DNA from: Acidobacteriota bacterium
Lineage (GTDB): Bacteria > Acidobacteriota > Terriglobia > Acidiferrales > UBA7541
Assembly (NCBI GenBank): GCA_013289855.1
Contig: JABCZD010000003.1
Coordinates: forward strand, 124,001 to 188,000
Length of the DNA: 64,000 nt
Direction of reading: 5' to 3'
Below are positions 8,060 through 17,273 of this stretch, one piece after another. The notes beneath the pieces are model-generated. The model searched no databases and had not been told where the DNA came from. It saw only the letters and a program-made list of their open reading frames with translations. Position 1 is the stretch's first letter. Every line of letters begins with the position of its first letter. The position numbers were made by a program, and so were the translations under genes.

Positions 8060-9604
8060 TTAGTTAGATGATCGCGAACTCTTTTGGTTTCTTTCCGTGG
8101 GACGCCCGCCGGAAGACACGTTTGGTGCCTGCGACTCTTTCGGCTTCGGCACGCTCTGTCCGGGATGACGCTGATTCCACGCCACCTCATACAGTTTAGC
8201 GTACTCGCGCGCCGGTCCGTTCCACGAAAAATCTTTGGCCATGCCGTTCAGTTGGATGCGCTTCCAGATGCGCTCGTCAATGAAATGGTGCAACGCTTGC
8301 CGCACCGCGTACATCATCGCCGCTCCGGAATACTCTACAAACTTGAAGCCCGTTCCCGTCCCGTGCTCCAAGTCGAACGTCTCAATCGTATCATCCAAGC
8401 CGCCGGTCGCTCGCACAATCGGCACCGTACCATACTTCAAGCTATAGATCTGATTCAAGCCGCAGGGCTCGTAGCGCGATGGCATCAAGAACATGTCCGC
8501 GCCGGCTTCAATCTTGTGCGCCACGGCATTATCGTACGCGATGCGCGCACCGGCCCTTCCGGGATACGCCGCCGCCAGCGCTTGGAACAATTCTTCGTAG
8601 CGCCGCTCGCCCGAACCCAGCACCACCAGCGACAATTCTTCGCGCATCAACTCATGTGCGCGCTCGGCGATCAGATCGAAACCCTTCTGATCCGCAAAAC
8701 GCGACACAATGCCAATCAGCGGCCGCGCCGCATGTTCCGGCGCAATACCAAACAGGTGCATCAACTCCGTTTTGCAAGCGTGCTTGCCATGCAAATCTTT
8801 GAGCGAGAATTTTTCCGCAACGAAGGCATCCGTATCCGGACTCCACTCCGTGTAGTCCACGCCATTCAAGATTCCTACGAGCCGGTCGCCGCGCCCACGC
8901 GCCACGCCATCGAGTCCATAACCAAATTCCGGCGTCTGAATCTCTTGCGCGTACTTGCGGCTGACGGTGGTCAAGTAATCCGAATACACAATGCCAGATT
9001 TCAAGTAATTCACTTTGCCGAAATATTCCAGCCCGCCGGGATGGAACGTCCCTGCCGGAATTCCGGCGCGCTCGATAACGTCCCGCCCAAACACGCCTTG
9101 ATATCCCATGTTGTGAATGGTGAAAATCACCGGCGTGTCCTTCACCAATGGATCGTCCGCGTGAGAAGTACGCAGCAGCACCGGCAGCAACCCGGTTTGC
9201 CAGTCGTGGCAGTGGATCGCATCCGCCGGCCACACATGCTTGGCCACTTCAATCGCCGCGCGGCAAAGCTCGCTGTAACGTTCGGCATTGTCGGAAAAAT
9301 CGCCCCAGCCGCCGCCGTAGATTCCATCGCGGTCGAAATACTCCGCATCTTCCACAAAGAAATACTTCACGCCATGCAGCAGCGCGCCGCCGCCAATCGA
9401 GGGGAACCGCAGCCGAGCGCCCATGGGCACGGTGACGCTGGGCAACACCGCCGCGTCATTCTTCGCGCCGCGGTAGCGCGGCAACACCACCGCCACCTCG
9501 TGGCCCTGCTGCACCAGCGCCTTCGGCAGCGCTTCCACCACATCCGCCAAGCCGCCCGTCTTGGAGAACGGCAGCCCTTCCGAAGCTACGAAAAGAATTC
9601 TCAC
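8060..9604 (-). CDS. glgA: Glycogen (starch) synthase, ADP-glucose type
   Basis: GlgA extends alpha-1,4-glucan chains from ADP-glucose (GT5 family, GT-B fold). The protein is 514 residues, slightly longer than the usual 475-490 because of a polar, Ser/Pro-rich tail after about 485. Residues 1-30 hold the ADP-glucose-binding KTGGLADVVEALP segment. The mid region has DAIHCHDWQTGLLPVLL, and the C-terminal domain has PLIGIVSRFADQKGFDL and MLMPSRYEPCGLNQIYSLKYG without the first residue (the catalytic Glu lies in this loop). No other glycogen gene is nearby. Confidence 0.95.
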   Translation of the reverse strand: MRILFVASEGLPFSKTGGLADVVEALPKALVQQGHEVAVVLPRYRGAKNDAAVLPSVTVPMGARLRFPSIGGGALLHGVKYFFVEDAEYFDRDGIYGGGWGDFSDNAERYSELCRAAIEVAKHVWPADAIHCHDWQTGLLPVLLRTSHADDPLVKDTPVIFTIHNMGYQGVFGRDVIERAGIPAGTFHPGGLEYFGKVNYLKSGIVYSDYLTTVSRKYAQEIQTPEFGYGLDGVARGRGDRLVGILNGVDYTEWSPDTDAFVAEKFSLKDLHGKHACKTELMHLFGIAPEHAARPLIGIVSRFADQKGFDLIAERAHELMREELSLVVLGSGERRYEELFQALAAAYPGRAGARIAYDNAVAHKIEAGADMFLMPSRYEPCGLNQIYSLKYGTVPIVRATGGLDDTIETFDLEHGTGTGFKFVEYSGAAMMYAVRQALHHFIDERIWKRIQLNGMAKDFSWNGPAREYAKLYEVAWNQRHPGQSVPKPKESQAPNVSSGGRPTERNQKSSRSSN

Positions 9605-9664
9605 GCGCGACGCAGCCCTCGCAACCGCCCATGTACGCTATCCAACCGGCCGCAACCCGTCAAG

Positions 9665-9732
9665 TTGCTGCTCTTGTGGTACCGCTCTGATGGGTTGGCT
9701 CTTGTGGCACAGGCAAGAGTGCCTGCGCCACT
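9665..9732 (+). repeat. Dispersed palindromic elements in the glgA-rsmA gap
   Basis: Two TTGTGG-headed elements lie in tandem in this divergent gap. The second contains the inverted repeat GCACAGGCA-AGAG-TGCCTGCGC (about 9708-9728) and resembles the element at 48173-48194. The remaining gap up to rsmA has GC-rich sequence with no clear promoter. Confidence 0.55.
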
Positions 9733-9838
9733 TCCTTCGCCACTACCGCAAAGCATACTGCGCGACCGCAAAGGCGACCGCCGCAGACGGCGGACTCTAC
9801 AACTGCGAACGTTCTGCCGTGCTCTGTTAAACTTTCGC

Positions 9839-10654
9839 ATGGCTCGACAGCGGCTTGGGCAACATTTCCTTTCGGACCTGGAATGCCGCGAACAGATCGC
9901 GCGGGCGATTGGCGTCTCGCGTCACTCGATCGGTGGCGCGCGTGCTGGCAGCGAGAATTCTTGCTGGATTGAAATTGGAGCTGGACACGGCGAAATGACC
10001 GAGCCGCTGGCCACCAGCGGCGCAGCGGTCTACGCCATCGAACTCGATTCGTCGCTCGTCGCCGGATTGCAGCGACTTGCGAAACAGTTCCCAAATCTCA
10101 CCGTGGTGCCAGGAGATATTCTCGAACTTGATCTCGCGGCCATCGCCAATGGGCGCCGCCTGCGCGTCTACGGCAATCTGCCGTACTACATCACCTCCCC
10201 AATATTGCAACGACTATTCGACGTGGCGGATCTGCTGGATGAAATTCACGTTGTCATTCAGCACGAAGTGGCGCTGCGCCTCGCGGCTGCGCCAGGCACC
10301 AGCGACTACGGCTATCTCTCGGTGCTGACGCAATACTTCTCGCGCCCAGACATCGCCATGGAAATTCCGCGCGAGGCCTTCACTCCTCCGCCGGAAGTAG
10401 AATCCGCGCTGGTCACGCTACGCTTTCCCGGCGCTCGCGTCAGTCTCGCTATTCCAGACGAGAAAGCATTCTTCGATTTTGTAAAATTGTGCTTTGCGAA
10501 AAAGCGCAAAACACTGGTCAACAATTTGCGCGCGCTAGCCGAACCGGACGCCGTCCGCGAAGCTCTGACATCGCTACAACTGCGCCTCGACGCCCGCGCG
10601 GAACAACTCACGGTCTCGCAACTAGCCGCGCTCCACCAACGCCTGCATAAATAA
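9839..10654 (+). CDS. rsmA: 16S rRNA adenine-1518/1519 dimethyltransferase RsmA
   Basis: RsmA (KsgA) dimethylates two adjacent adenines in the 3' helix of 16S rRNA during 30S maturation. The start at ATG 9839 gives 271 residues beginning MARQRLGQHFLSD, the usual KsgA opening. SAM-binding motif I is EIGAGHGEMT (45-54). Motif IV is GNLPYYITSPIL (112-123), with the NLPY characteristic of N6-adenine methyltransferases. A C-terminal helical domain follows. The frame is open a long way upstream, but that part is antisense to glgA and has no family similarity. Confidence 0.95.
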   Translation: MARQRLGQHFLSDLECREQIARAIGVSRHSIGGARAGSENSCWIEIGAGHGEMTEPLATSGAAVYAIELDSSLVAGLQRLAKQFPNLTVVPGDILELDLAAIANGRRLRVYGNLPYYITSPILQRLFDVADLLDEIHVVIQHEVALRLAAAPGTSDYGYLSVLTQYFSRPDIAMEIPREAFTPPPEVESALVTLRFPGARVSLAIPDEKAFFDFVKLCFAKKRKTLVNNLRALAEPDAVREALTSLQLRLDARAEQLTVSQLAALHQRLHK

Positions 10655-10826
10655 CTTCTTCGACGGACACTCACGGAATTTTAACCTTCGCGTAGCCGCG
10701 CGGTAATACTCGCCGCCTTGTAATGGCGTCGTAGAGGAAGGTCGCTGAGACGCACGTCGGGACTAACACGTTCTGTCGTGGGGGCCCGCGTCTCCGTCAT
10801 CCATATAAATTCAAGGAGGAAGTCAG

Positions 10827-12593
10827 ATGTCTATCGGTACGCAAAGAAAGTGCGCGCCTCGTCGCTCGCCTTTCAGATTTGTGCCAAAGCAGACGGCCGT
10901 TTTGGCAGTGGTAGCGGCAATGGCGTTAGCCGGCGGAGCATTCATCAGCAAAGTTTCTGCGAACGACGACGACCGTTCCAACCGCTTCCAATTTCAGCCG
11001 GATAGTTTGGTGCTCAGTCGCAGCGTGTATGTGGGAACGGCCGCGACGGTCACGATCGGCGAGACCTTGCCGCTGGGCTGCGTCGGCGGCCCCAACGGCA
11101 CCTCCAACGTCTCGGTGCCCACTACCACGCCCGGCACCAGCGTGGAAATCGCGGTCCCTTGCGGCATCGCCAGCGATAACGGTGAATTTCCAAACCTTTT
11201 CGACGCGCACAACGTCTGGAACAATTCCGGTTCCGACGGGAGCTTTGGCATCACTTCACCGATCTTCCTGGACAACCTCTCGACCGATGGCCGGTTGTTG
11301 AGCACTCTGCCGATCCCCAGCGATCAAATCGTGACCAGCTTCAGCTCGAAATCAGAATTGGCGCTGAATCGCTCGATTGACGGAAAATCCATCACCTTCA
11401 TGGCCTACCATGGCGGCCCTGGTTGCGGCGGTTTCCCTGTTGCTCCGACGGCGCCGAACCTGTTAGACGTATCGGCTTCCAACACTCCGGGAGTTTGCGA
11501 TCTGACGAATCCGGTAATCACCACATTTCAAAGTACTCCAGTCGTTCCCGCGGCGTACTTCCGTGCGGTCGCGGAAGTGGATAGCGATGGCCGCCTGAAT
11601 GTCACGGATGGCAACGCCTACAGCGGAGATAACGGACGCGCGGCGATAAAAGGCGCGAACGACTTGTACTACATGGTGGGCAACGACAACAGCGGCAATC
11701 TTTCCAAGAAGCAACTCACGACGACGCCGAGCGGCATCGATCTCATCAATGCCACGGGCGCTGAACTGCTCGTGCCTGGCGGAACGCCGCCCGTGCCGCC
11801 AAACATCGGCATGATTGGGCGCCTGGAATTTGGAACCGACAAACCGGGTAAAGACACCAACTTCCGCGGCTTGACCATCTTCAACAACACCCTGTATATC
11901 AGTAAGGGCAGCGGCGGCAATGGCATCAATACCGTGTATCAAGTGGGCAGCGTGGGCACACTGCCCACCGGAACTGCGGCGCAGCTTGCTGGGGTACCGA
12001 TCACGATTTTGCCGGGATTCCCCAACACTGCCGCTAGCACCTCCACAGCCTTTCCTTTCGGCCTCTTTTTCGCGAATGCCACTACCTTGTATGTATGCGA
12101 CGAGGGCGATGGAACGCTGGTAACTCCCCCGGTCAATGGCAATGTGGCGGACGCGCAATCGCTGGCCACGGCCGGCTTACAAAAATGGAGTCTGGTCAAC
12201 GGAACGTGGACCATGCTCTATGTTCTGCAAGACGGCTTGAATATCGGCGTGCCCTATAACGTGGCCAATTATCCGGCGGCACTCGACCCCGCAACCGGCG
12301 GTTGCCGCAACATCGCGGGCCGCGTCAATCATGACGGCACGGTGACCATCTACGCGATCACTTCAACCATCAGCGCCAATGGCGATACGGGCGCGGATCC
12401 CAACAAACTCGTGAAGGTCACGGATCGGCTCAGTGCCACAACGCTGCCGACTGGCGACGGAGACAACGACCGGGACGACCGGCTGGGTCACTTTGCGATT
12501 ATTCGCTCGGCCAAGGCTGGCGAAGTGTTTCGCGGCGTGGCGTTTGCGCCGTCGTCGGACCACGATGACGACCACGGCGGCGACAACCACTGA
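10827..12593 (+). CDS. Secreted protein of unknown function, propeller-like
   Basis: The 588-residue product starts behind a strong AAGGAGGA site at about 10814. The first 46 residues are basic, then hydrophobic (TAVLAVVAAMALAGGAFIS), and end near VSANDDD, a typical Sec signal peptide with cleavage likely around 45. The mature part is rich in Gly, Asn, Thr and Ser with short repeated beta segments (for example RLEFGTDKPGKDTNFRGLTI and NNTLYISKGSGGNGINTVYQ), suggesting a beta-propeller or similar all-beta surface protein. It ends in an Asp/His-rich tail (SSDHDDDHGGDNH) that could bind metal. No enzyme motif is recognised. It is monocistronic and closed by a terminator shared with the convergent gene. 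Confidence 0.8.
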   Translation: MSIGTQRKCAPRRSPFRFVPKQTAVLAVVAAMALAGGAFISKVSANDDDRSNRFQFQPDSLVLSRSVYVGTAATVTIGETLPLGCVGGPNGTSNVSVPTTTPGTSVEIAVPCGIASDNGEFPNLFDAHNVWNNSGSDGSFGITSPIFLDNLSTDGRLLSTLPIPSDQIVTSFSSKSELALNRSIDGKSITFMAYHGGPGCGGFPVAPTAPNLLDVSASNTPGVCDLTNPVITTFQSTPVVPAAYFRAVAEVDSDGRLNVTDGNAYSGDNGRAAIKGANDLYYMVGNDNSGNLSKKQLTTTPSGIDLINATGAELLVPGGTPPVPPNIGMIGRLEFGTDKPGKDTNFRGLTIFNNTLYISKGSGGNGINTVYQVGSVGTLPTGTAAQLAGVPITILPGFPNTAASTSTAFPFGLFFANATTLYVCDEGDGTLVTPPVNGNVADAQSLATAGLQKWSLVNGTWTMLYVLQDGLNIGVPYNVANYPAALDPATGGCRNIAGRVNHDGTVTIYAITSTISANGDTGADPNKLVKVTDRLSATTLPTGDGDNDRDDRLGHFAIIRSAKAGEVFRGVAFAPSSDHDDDHGGDNH

Positions 12594-12620
12594 GATGCGG
12601 TAGCGGAACAGGCTTCAGCC

Positions 12621-12667
12621 AAGAGCCTTTTTGGGCCGATTCCTACCGGCTCAAGAAGGCTCTTTTT
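12621..12667. terminator. Bidirectional intrinsic terminator
   Basis: The outer stem AAGAGCC (12621-12627) pairs with GGCTCTT (12658-12664). An inner stem TGGGCCG/CGGCTCA lies inside it, with T-runs on both strands. It lies between the convergent secreted-protein gene and the phosphodiesterase gene and should serve both. Confidence 0.75.
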
Positions 12668-12680
12668 CGTGCCACTTGTA

Positions 12681-13409
12681 TTATGACTTCTCTCCGGTCT
12701 TCTTATTCGCGGCCACCAGGCGGTCAGGATAATCGCTCATGATGCCGTCGATACCCGCGGCCATCAGCAGACGCATGTGCGCGCCCTGATTCACGGTCCA
12801 GGCCACCACTTGTAAATCTCTGCGGCGCGCCTGGCTGAGCAGCCACGGGGTGACCAAATCTCCGCGCACCGCTACTTGCCGCGCGCCGATTTCCAGCGCT
12901 TTATCGAGCGGATCCTCAAGCTGGCCTTCGTACAAAAGCCCGGTCATCAACGTGGGTTCGATTTTGCGCACGGCCGCGAGAATTGCCGGATCAAAGGAAA
13001 TCACCACGGTGCGTGCGATTTCTCCAGAATTCCGCAGCGCACTAATCAGCGCGTGCTCGCCGCCCCAGGAGCCGCCGGGTTTCAGTTCCAGGTAGAACAC
13101 CACGTCATGCTTCTTCGCGAAGTCCAAAAGCTCTTCGAGCGTGGGGATGCGTTCGCCGGTAAATTCGCTGCCGAACCACGAGCCGGCATCCAGTTTGCGC
13201 AATTCTTCCAGGCTCAGGTCATGCACCACGCCGTGACCGTTGGTGGTGCGGTTAACGGTATCGTCGTGGATGGCCACCAGCCGGGTGTCGCGCGTCAACT
13301 GCAAGTCCGTTTCGATGAAATGTACGCCGAGCGCCACGGCCTTGCGAAACGCCGCCAAAGTATTTTCTGGCGCGTGGCCCGATGCTCCGCGATGCGCAAT
13401 CAACAGCAT
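12681..13409 (-). CDS. Glycerophosphodiester phosphodiesterase
   Basis: Enzymes of this family hydrolyse glycerophosphodiesters to glycerol-3-phosphate and an alcohol. The 242-residue product is a single GDPD TIM-barrel domain of normal length. It opens with LIAHRGASGHAPENTLAAF (His6 and Arg7 catalytic), then FIETDLQLTRD (metal ligands Glu33 and Asp35), then AIHDDTVNRTTNG (His48 catalytic), with FYLELKPG and GIDGIMSDYPDR later. There is no signal peptide, so it is probably cytoplasmic, like UgpQ. No glycerol-phosphate transporter is nearby. Confidence 0.92.
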   Translation of the reverse strand: MLLIAHRGASGHAPENTLAAFRKAVALGVHFIETDLQLTRDTRLVAIHDDTVNRTTNGHGVVHDLSLEELRKLDAGSWFGSEFTGERIPTLEELLDFAKKHDVVFYLELKPGGSWGGEHALISALRNSGEIARTVVISFDPAILAAVRKIEPTLMTGLLYEGQLEDPLDKALEIGARQVAVRGDLVTPWLLSQARRRDLQVVAWTVNQGAHMRLLMAAGIDGIMSDYPDRLVAANKKTGEKS

Positions 13410-13591
13410 GTCTCACGGTCTCCGGTTCCGGTTAATTGGTCGCTACAGTTATGCTAGCATCCGGCGCGAAGATTGGCAGCCCGTCGCGAAACGCCGGCAG
13501 TTTGTAAGGCAACACGTGCTGGCACCCGTTCGGACCGCGCTTCCAATCTAACTTGCGGTTTGGCTCGTCAGTAAGAATGGAAGGAGCAACC

Positions 13592-14185
13592 ATGCGCAAG
13601 AATCTTTCGAGGCACTGCGGCCTTCCGGCGCTGCTCATGTACACGCTGACAATCATATTCATTGCCGCGATAGGAGCGACCGCCGGCAGCGCGCGACAGG
13701 ACGCCAAAACACAACGCGGCGAATCACCTGCGCGGCAGAATCTGCTCAAAGAAGTGCGCCACCAGTTGCAGCTGCTGCCGTACTATTCGGTGTTCGATTA
13801 TCTTTCATATCGCATCGACGGAGACACCGTGACGCTGCAAGGCCAGGTGGTGCGGCCCACGCTGAAGTCGGACGCCGCATCCGCTGTAAGAGAAATCGAA
13901 GGCATCACGGGAGTGGTGAACAACATTGAAGTGCTACCGGTATCGCCGACGGACGATGAGTTGCGCCGCGCGTTGTACCGCGCGCTTTACAACGACACGG
14001 CGCTCGCCCGCTATGCCTACACTGCGGTGCCTGCGGTACACATCATCGTGAAAAATGGCAACGTCACGCTAGAAGGCATTGTCGACAGCGAGTCGGACAA
14101 GAATCTCGCCAACTCACGCGCCAATGCAGTGCCGAATGTGTTTTCGATGAAGAACAATTTAACCGTCGCAACTAAGACGTCGTAA
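13592..14185 (+). CDS. Exported protein with two BON domains
   Basis: The start at ATG 13592 follows AAGGAG at good spacing and gives 197 residues. Residues 8-33 form a hydrophobic signal (LPALLMYTLTIIFIAAIGA). Two BON domains follow at about 50-115 and 122-193. Each shows the family pattern of a strand-forming VTLQGQV or VTLEGIV segment, a helix of alternating Ala/Asp/Arg, then GVVNNIEVLP or VFSMKNNLTV. BON domains associate with membranes or phospholipid and occur in periplasmic stress proteins such as OsmY. The role here is probably envelope maintenance. Confidence 0.88.
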   Translation: MRKNLSRHCGLPALLMYTLTIIFIAAIGATAGSARQDAKTQRGESPARQNLLKEVRHQLQLLPYYSVFDYLSYRIDGDTVTLQGQVVRPTLKSDAASAVREIEGITGVVNNIEVLPVSPTDDELRRALYRALYNDTALARYAYTAVPAVHIIVKNGNVTLEGIVDSESDKNLANSRANAVPNVFSMKNNLTVATKTS

Positions 14186-14204
14186 CGCGCGGTCTTGTTG
14201 AGCT

Positions 14205-14266
14205 GGGCGCAGCATGCTGCGCCCGTACAAAGGCTTCGGCGGAGCAACGAGCACGGCATGCCGTGC
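14205..14266. repeat. Two perfect palindromes between convergent genes
   Basis: A 20-base perfect palindrome at 14205-14224 (GGGCGCAGCATGCTGCGCCC) shares its core with the element at 2045-2060. A second perfect 16-base palindrome (GCACGGCATGCCGTGC) follows at 14251-14266. The pair sits between the BON gene and the convergent IclR gene. No T-tract follows. Confidence 0.65.
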
Positions 14267-14343
14267 CCCTACGCGTCGCCTCAATTATCTCCGTGCTTAA
14301 TTCGCGAAAGCGGCGTCAAGCCGCCGCACTCCAAATTATCCGG

Positions 14344-15144
14344 TTATGCGCCTAGCGCGCCGGCTTTGATGGTTTGGCGGGAGATTTTGCGCGCGGCATC
14401 TTTGAGGGCGTCGACGATGCGCGGCATATTGTTTTCGTCGGTTTGCGTCAGGGTGCCGCTGACGCCGAGAGCCGCGGCGACATTTCCTCCGGCATCGAAG
14501 ATGGGAGCGCCGAGGCAGCGCGCGCCCAGGCTGTTTTCTTCGTCGTCGACCGCGTGACCTAATTGCCTTACGCGTTCCAGATCCGCGACCAGGCGCGGCA
14601 CACTTACTATCGTTTTTGGCGTGCGTTTTTTTAATCCTTGCTGGCGCAAAATTGCTTCGGCTTCATTTTTCGGCATCCAGGCGAGCAGCGCTTTTCCCAC
14701 GCTAGTGGAATGCAGAAACATGCGGCGGCCCACCCAGGTATTTATTTTAAAAAATCCCGGCGCCTCCACTTTCTCCACGTACACGGCTTCGCCCTGATCG
14801 AGCACCGCGAGGTGCACGGTCATGTGAATCTTTTCGCTGAGCGCGCGCATGAAGGGCTGCGCAACGTCCACCAGATTCACACCGGCCAGATCCACGCCGG
14901 CTTGCGCGTCGCGGCCGAGGCTGAGCACTTTCAGACCCAGGCGGTAGCGGCCGGTCTGCGCGTCGCGCCGCAAATAGCCGCGGCGGTCCAGCACGCGCAG
15001 GATGTAGCTGGCGGAGCTCTTGGGAATGGCTAAGCGGCGGCTGATTTCGGAGTTGTTCATGCCATCGCGGCGCTGCGCGGTGGCTTCGAGAATGTTCAAG
15101 GCGCGTTCGACGGCGGTAGCGGTGCTGGCGTCTTTTTCAGGCAT
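14344..15144 (-). CDS. IclR-family transcriptional regulator of the glyoxylate shunt
   Basis: With the ATG at 15144, behind GGAGG, the protein is 266 residues, the normal IclR length. Residues 10-72 are the winged helix-turn-helix (ALNILEATAQRRDGMNNSEI, then PKSSASYILRVLDRRGYL). Residues about 85-255 are the effector-binding GAF-like domain (MTVHLAVLDQGEAVYVEKVE, then MFLHSTSVGKALLAWMP, then NSLGARCLGAPIFDAGG). The frame extends about 53 codons further upstream but lacks a credible start there. It is divergent from malate synthase and isocitrate lyase, the targets of E. coli IclR. Two palindromes in the gap are likely operators. Repression lifted by a metabolite such as glyoxylate is inference from the family. 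Confidence 0.92.
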   Translation of the reverse strand: MPEKDASTATAVERALNILEATAQRRDGMNNSEISRRLAIPKSSASYILRVLDRRGYLRRDAQTGRYRLGLKVLSLGRDAQAGVDLAGVNLVDVAQPFMRALSEKIHMTVHLAVLDQGEAVYVEKVEAPGFFKINTWVGRRMFLHSTSVGKALLAWMPKNEAEAILRQQGLKKRTPKTIVSVPRLVADLERVRQLGHAVDDEENSLGARCLGAPIFDAGGNVAAALGVSGTLTQTDENNMPRIVDALKDAARKISRQTIKAGALGA

Positions 15145-15229
15145 GCATATCCTCCGACGGGCTTGGGCGATCGATGTAAGCGATACGTTCGGCCGATAAG
15201 TTTTGCTTATGTTCACCGCCCAGAATACT

Positions 15230-15247
15230 AGTTCAGCATACTGAACA
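15230..15247. promoter_or_regulatory. Palindromic operator, site 1 (likely IclR box)
   Basis: AGTTCA-GCATAC-TGAACA is an inverted repeat with GTTCA/TGAAC half-sites. It is almost identical to site 2, 75 bases centre to centre, which is about seven helical turns, so both lie on one face of the DNA. A perfect palindrome CACAATATTGTG (15246-15257) abuts this site. Confidence 0.7.
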
Positions 15248-15304
15248 CAATATTGTGCACCCAGATGAGTTTTTGCTACAACACAGGCATGCAGCGTGAA
15301 CACA

Positions 15305-15322
15305 TGTTCAGCATATTGAACA
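15305..15322. promoter_or_regulatory. Palindromic operator, site 2 (likely IclR box)
   Basis: TGTTCA-GCATAT-TGAACA has perfect TGTTCA/TGAACA half-sites separated by six bases. It differs from site 1 at one flanking base and one spacer base. It lies between the divergent regulator and aceB. The remaining 245 bases to the aceB start contain no other clear signal. Confidence 0.7.
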
Positions 15323-15567
15323 AGCCTGGCGGCGAGGGAAGTTCCTCTCCGTTACGAGGAAAATTTATATCTTGCAGGTCTCGAGCGAGCATTGCCGTCC
15401 GCAAAGAGTTCTTGACTGAGGGTTATCTCATTGCAGTCACTAGCTTTACTGACTATGCTACGCGTGGAGCGCGCAGCCTTTGGCGCTCCGATTGCCTACA
15501 CTCCTCCGGGCCTGCAGCTGCCACTGCGCTCGCCAGCCTGCGCGCCGGAAAGGGACGATAAACCGCT

Positions 15568-17190
15568 ATGGCCAGCTCTCCAGCACGGTCTCAAGCAAAT
15601 TCTCCTGGAACGTCCGCGCCGCAGAACGCTGGCCCGGACCCGCTCATGCCCGTGAACACCGCGCCGCTGGACTTTGACGCCGCGCGCGATCTGCCGGCCG
15701 GTTTCCTGGAATTCCTGACGGCGCTGCACACCGCTCTTACGCCCCGGCAGCAAGCGTTGCTGGCCCGCCGCGACTACGCGCTGCGCAACGCGCACGCCGG
15801 AAAGCTTCCCGACTATTTGCCGCCCAGCGTGGCCGCCATGCAGCCGTGGCGCATCGAGCTGCCCTCGTGGTGCGCGGACCAGCGCAATCAAATGACTGGC
15901 CCGGCGGATGACGCCGACCTGGTGGTGAAGATGCTCAACTCCGGCGCACCCGGAGTGATGCTGGACCTGGAAGATTCGATCGCCAATGCCTGGACCCATT
16001 TGAAAACCGGGATCGACAATGTGCTGGCTGCGCTGGCCGGCACGCTGACGTATGAGGATCGCAAGCGCAATAAAACAGTGGGAATCAATCCGAACGCGGT
16101 GACGATTTTCACGCGGCCACGCGGCTTGCACCTACATCAAGCGGGGATTATTCAAGACCAGCTGATTCCCGCATCGCTTTTTGACGTGGCGATGATTACC
16201 TATCAGATGGATTTTGCCGCGCTGAAGCACCCACTGTGTTTTTACATTCCGAAATCGGAGTCCGCGGACGAAGCGCTATGGTGGCGCGATCTGTTCCAGA
16301 TGGTGGCGGCTGCCAAAGGTTTGCCCGCGAACGCCATCAAGTGCATGGCGCTGGTGGAATCGCATCCGCTGGCCTACCAGATGGAGGAGTTTGCGTGGAA
16401 TCTACGCGATCACATTCTGGGACTGAATCTGGGGCGCTGGGATTACATGGCCAGCCTGATTCATTTCAACCTGGAAAAGCGCGAGTGGGTCTTGCCGGAC
16501 CGCAACACCATTCCGCACGATGTGGCGTTTTTCCAAAATTTGCGCAACTTGATGCCGGACATTTGTCACAAGCATGGTTTGCTGGCGATTGGCGGCATGA
16601 CCGCGCTGTATCCGAGCCGCGAAGACGCCGAACTAAATGCGCACGCGCTGGCGGCGCTGGCACAAGATAAAAAGAACGAAGCGACGTCGCTCATGGATGG
16701 CGCATGGACTGGGCATCCGGATCAGAACGAAATTGCGGTCAGCCAGTTCCCTGCTCCCAACCAACTGAACGCGCGCCCTGCGAATGCCAACACGCATCCG
16801 GACTTGCGGCCAATTCCGGCGAATGTCGGCAAGCGCACACTGGCCGGAACGCGCGCGGCGATTCGCACGGTGATTCGCTATCGCAACGGCGTGCTCAACG
16901 GGCGCGGAGCAAGTTTGCTGGATGGCTACATGGAAGATCTGGCCACCGATCGGATTTATCGCCTGATGATCGCGCAGCGTATGCAACATTCTGCGCACGT
17001 GGCCATTCTGGATGAAGCGGGGCAACCAGTGCCGCATTCTCCGGAACTCATTCACAAACTTTTCGACGAAGAGTTGCAGCGCTTGGTGAACGAACCTACC
17101 GGCAAGGATGTGGGCACGGCGGAGACGCTGAGCAAGGCGCGCGAACTGAGCGAGAGCATGATTTTGCGCGGTGAGTTCAACCCTTCTTGA
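15568..17190 (+). CDS. aceB: Malate synthase A
   Basis: Malate synthase condenses glyoxylate with acetyl-CoA to malate, the second step of the glyoxylate shunt. The 540-residue product matches isoform A. It has MLDLEDS (131-137), the catalytic-site TRPRG (182-186), GLNLGRWDYMAS (285-296), LMDGAWTGHPDQ and DLATDRIYRLMIAQRM. The first 26 residues are a Ser/Ala/Pro-rich stretch unlike the family, so the real start may be the Met at residue 27 (PVNTAPLDF). It is followed 83 bases later by isocitrate lyase, and both are probably repressed by the divergent IclR protein. Confidence 0.95.
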   Translation: MASSPARSQANSPGTSAPQNAGPDPLMPVNTAPLDFDAARDLPAGFLEFLTALHTALTPRQQALLARRDYALRNAHAGKLPDYLPPSVAAMQPWRIELPSWCADQRNQMTGPADDADLVVKMLNSGAPGVMLDLEDSIANAWTHLKTGIDNVLAALAGTLTYEDRKRNKTVGINPNAVTIFTRPRGLHLHQAGIIQDQLIPASLFDVAMITYQMDFAALKHPLCFYIPKSESADEALWWRDLFQMVAAAKGLPANAIKCMALVESHPLAYQMEEFAWNLRDHILGLNLGRWDYMASLIHFNLEKREWVLPDRNTIPHDVAFFQNLRNLMPDICHKHGLLAIGGMTALYPSREDAELNAHALAALAQDKKNEATSLMDGAWTGHPDQNEIAVSQFPAPNQLNARPANANTHPDLRPIPANVGKRTLAGTRAAIRTVIRYRNGVLNGRGASLLDGYMEDLATDRIYRLMIAQRMQHSAHVAILDEAGQPVPHSPELIHKLFDEELQRLVNEPTGKDVGTAETLSKARELSESMILRGEFNPS

Positions 17191-17273
17191 GCGCAAGGTT
17201 GAATGCAAGGTTGGGCGCAACAAGGTTGAGTTCCGGATTTTAATTTTCAACGTTTGGTTTGTGAGGAGCACTT

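Noticed and set aside
8084..9838. A very long plus-strand open frame reading into rsmA
   Set aside because: It is antisense to glgA, rich in Arg, His and Gln, and has no domain; only the last 271 codons (from 9839) are RsmA.
3575..14266. Palindromes as ordinary intrinsic terminators
   Set aside because: They lack following T-tracts and several sit upstream of genes, so only hairpins with T-tracts were called terminators.
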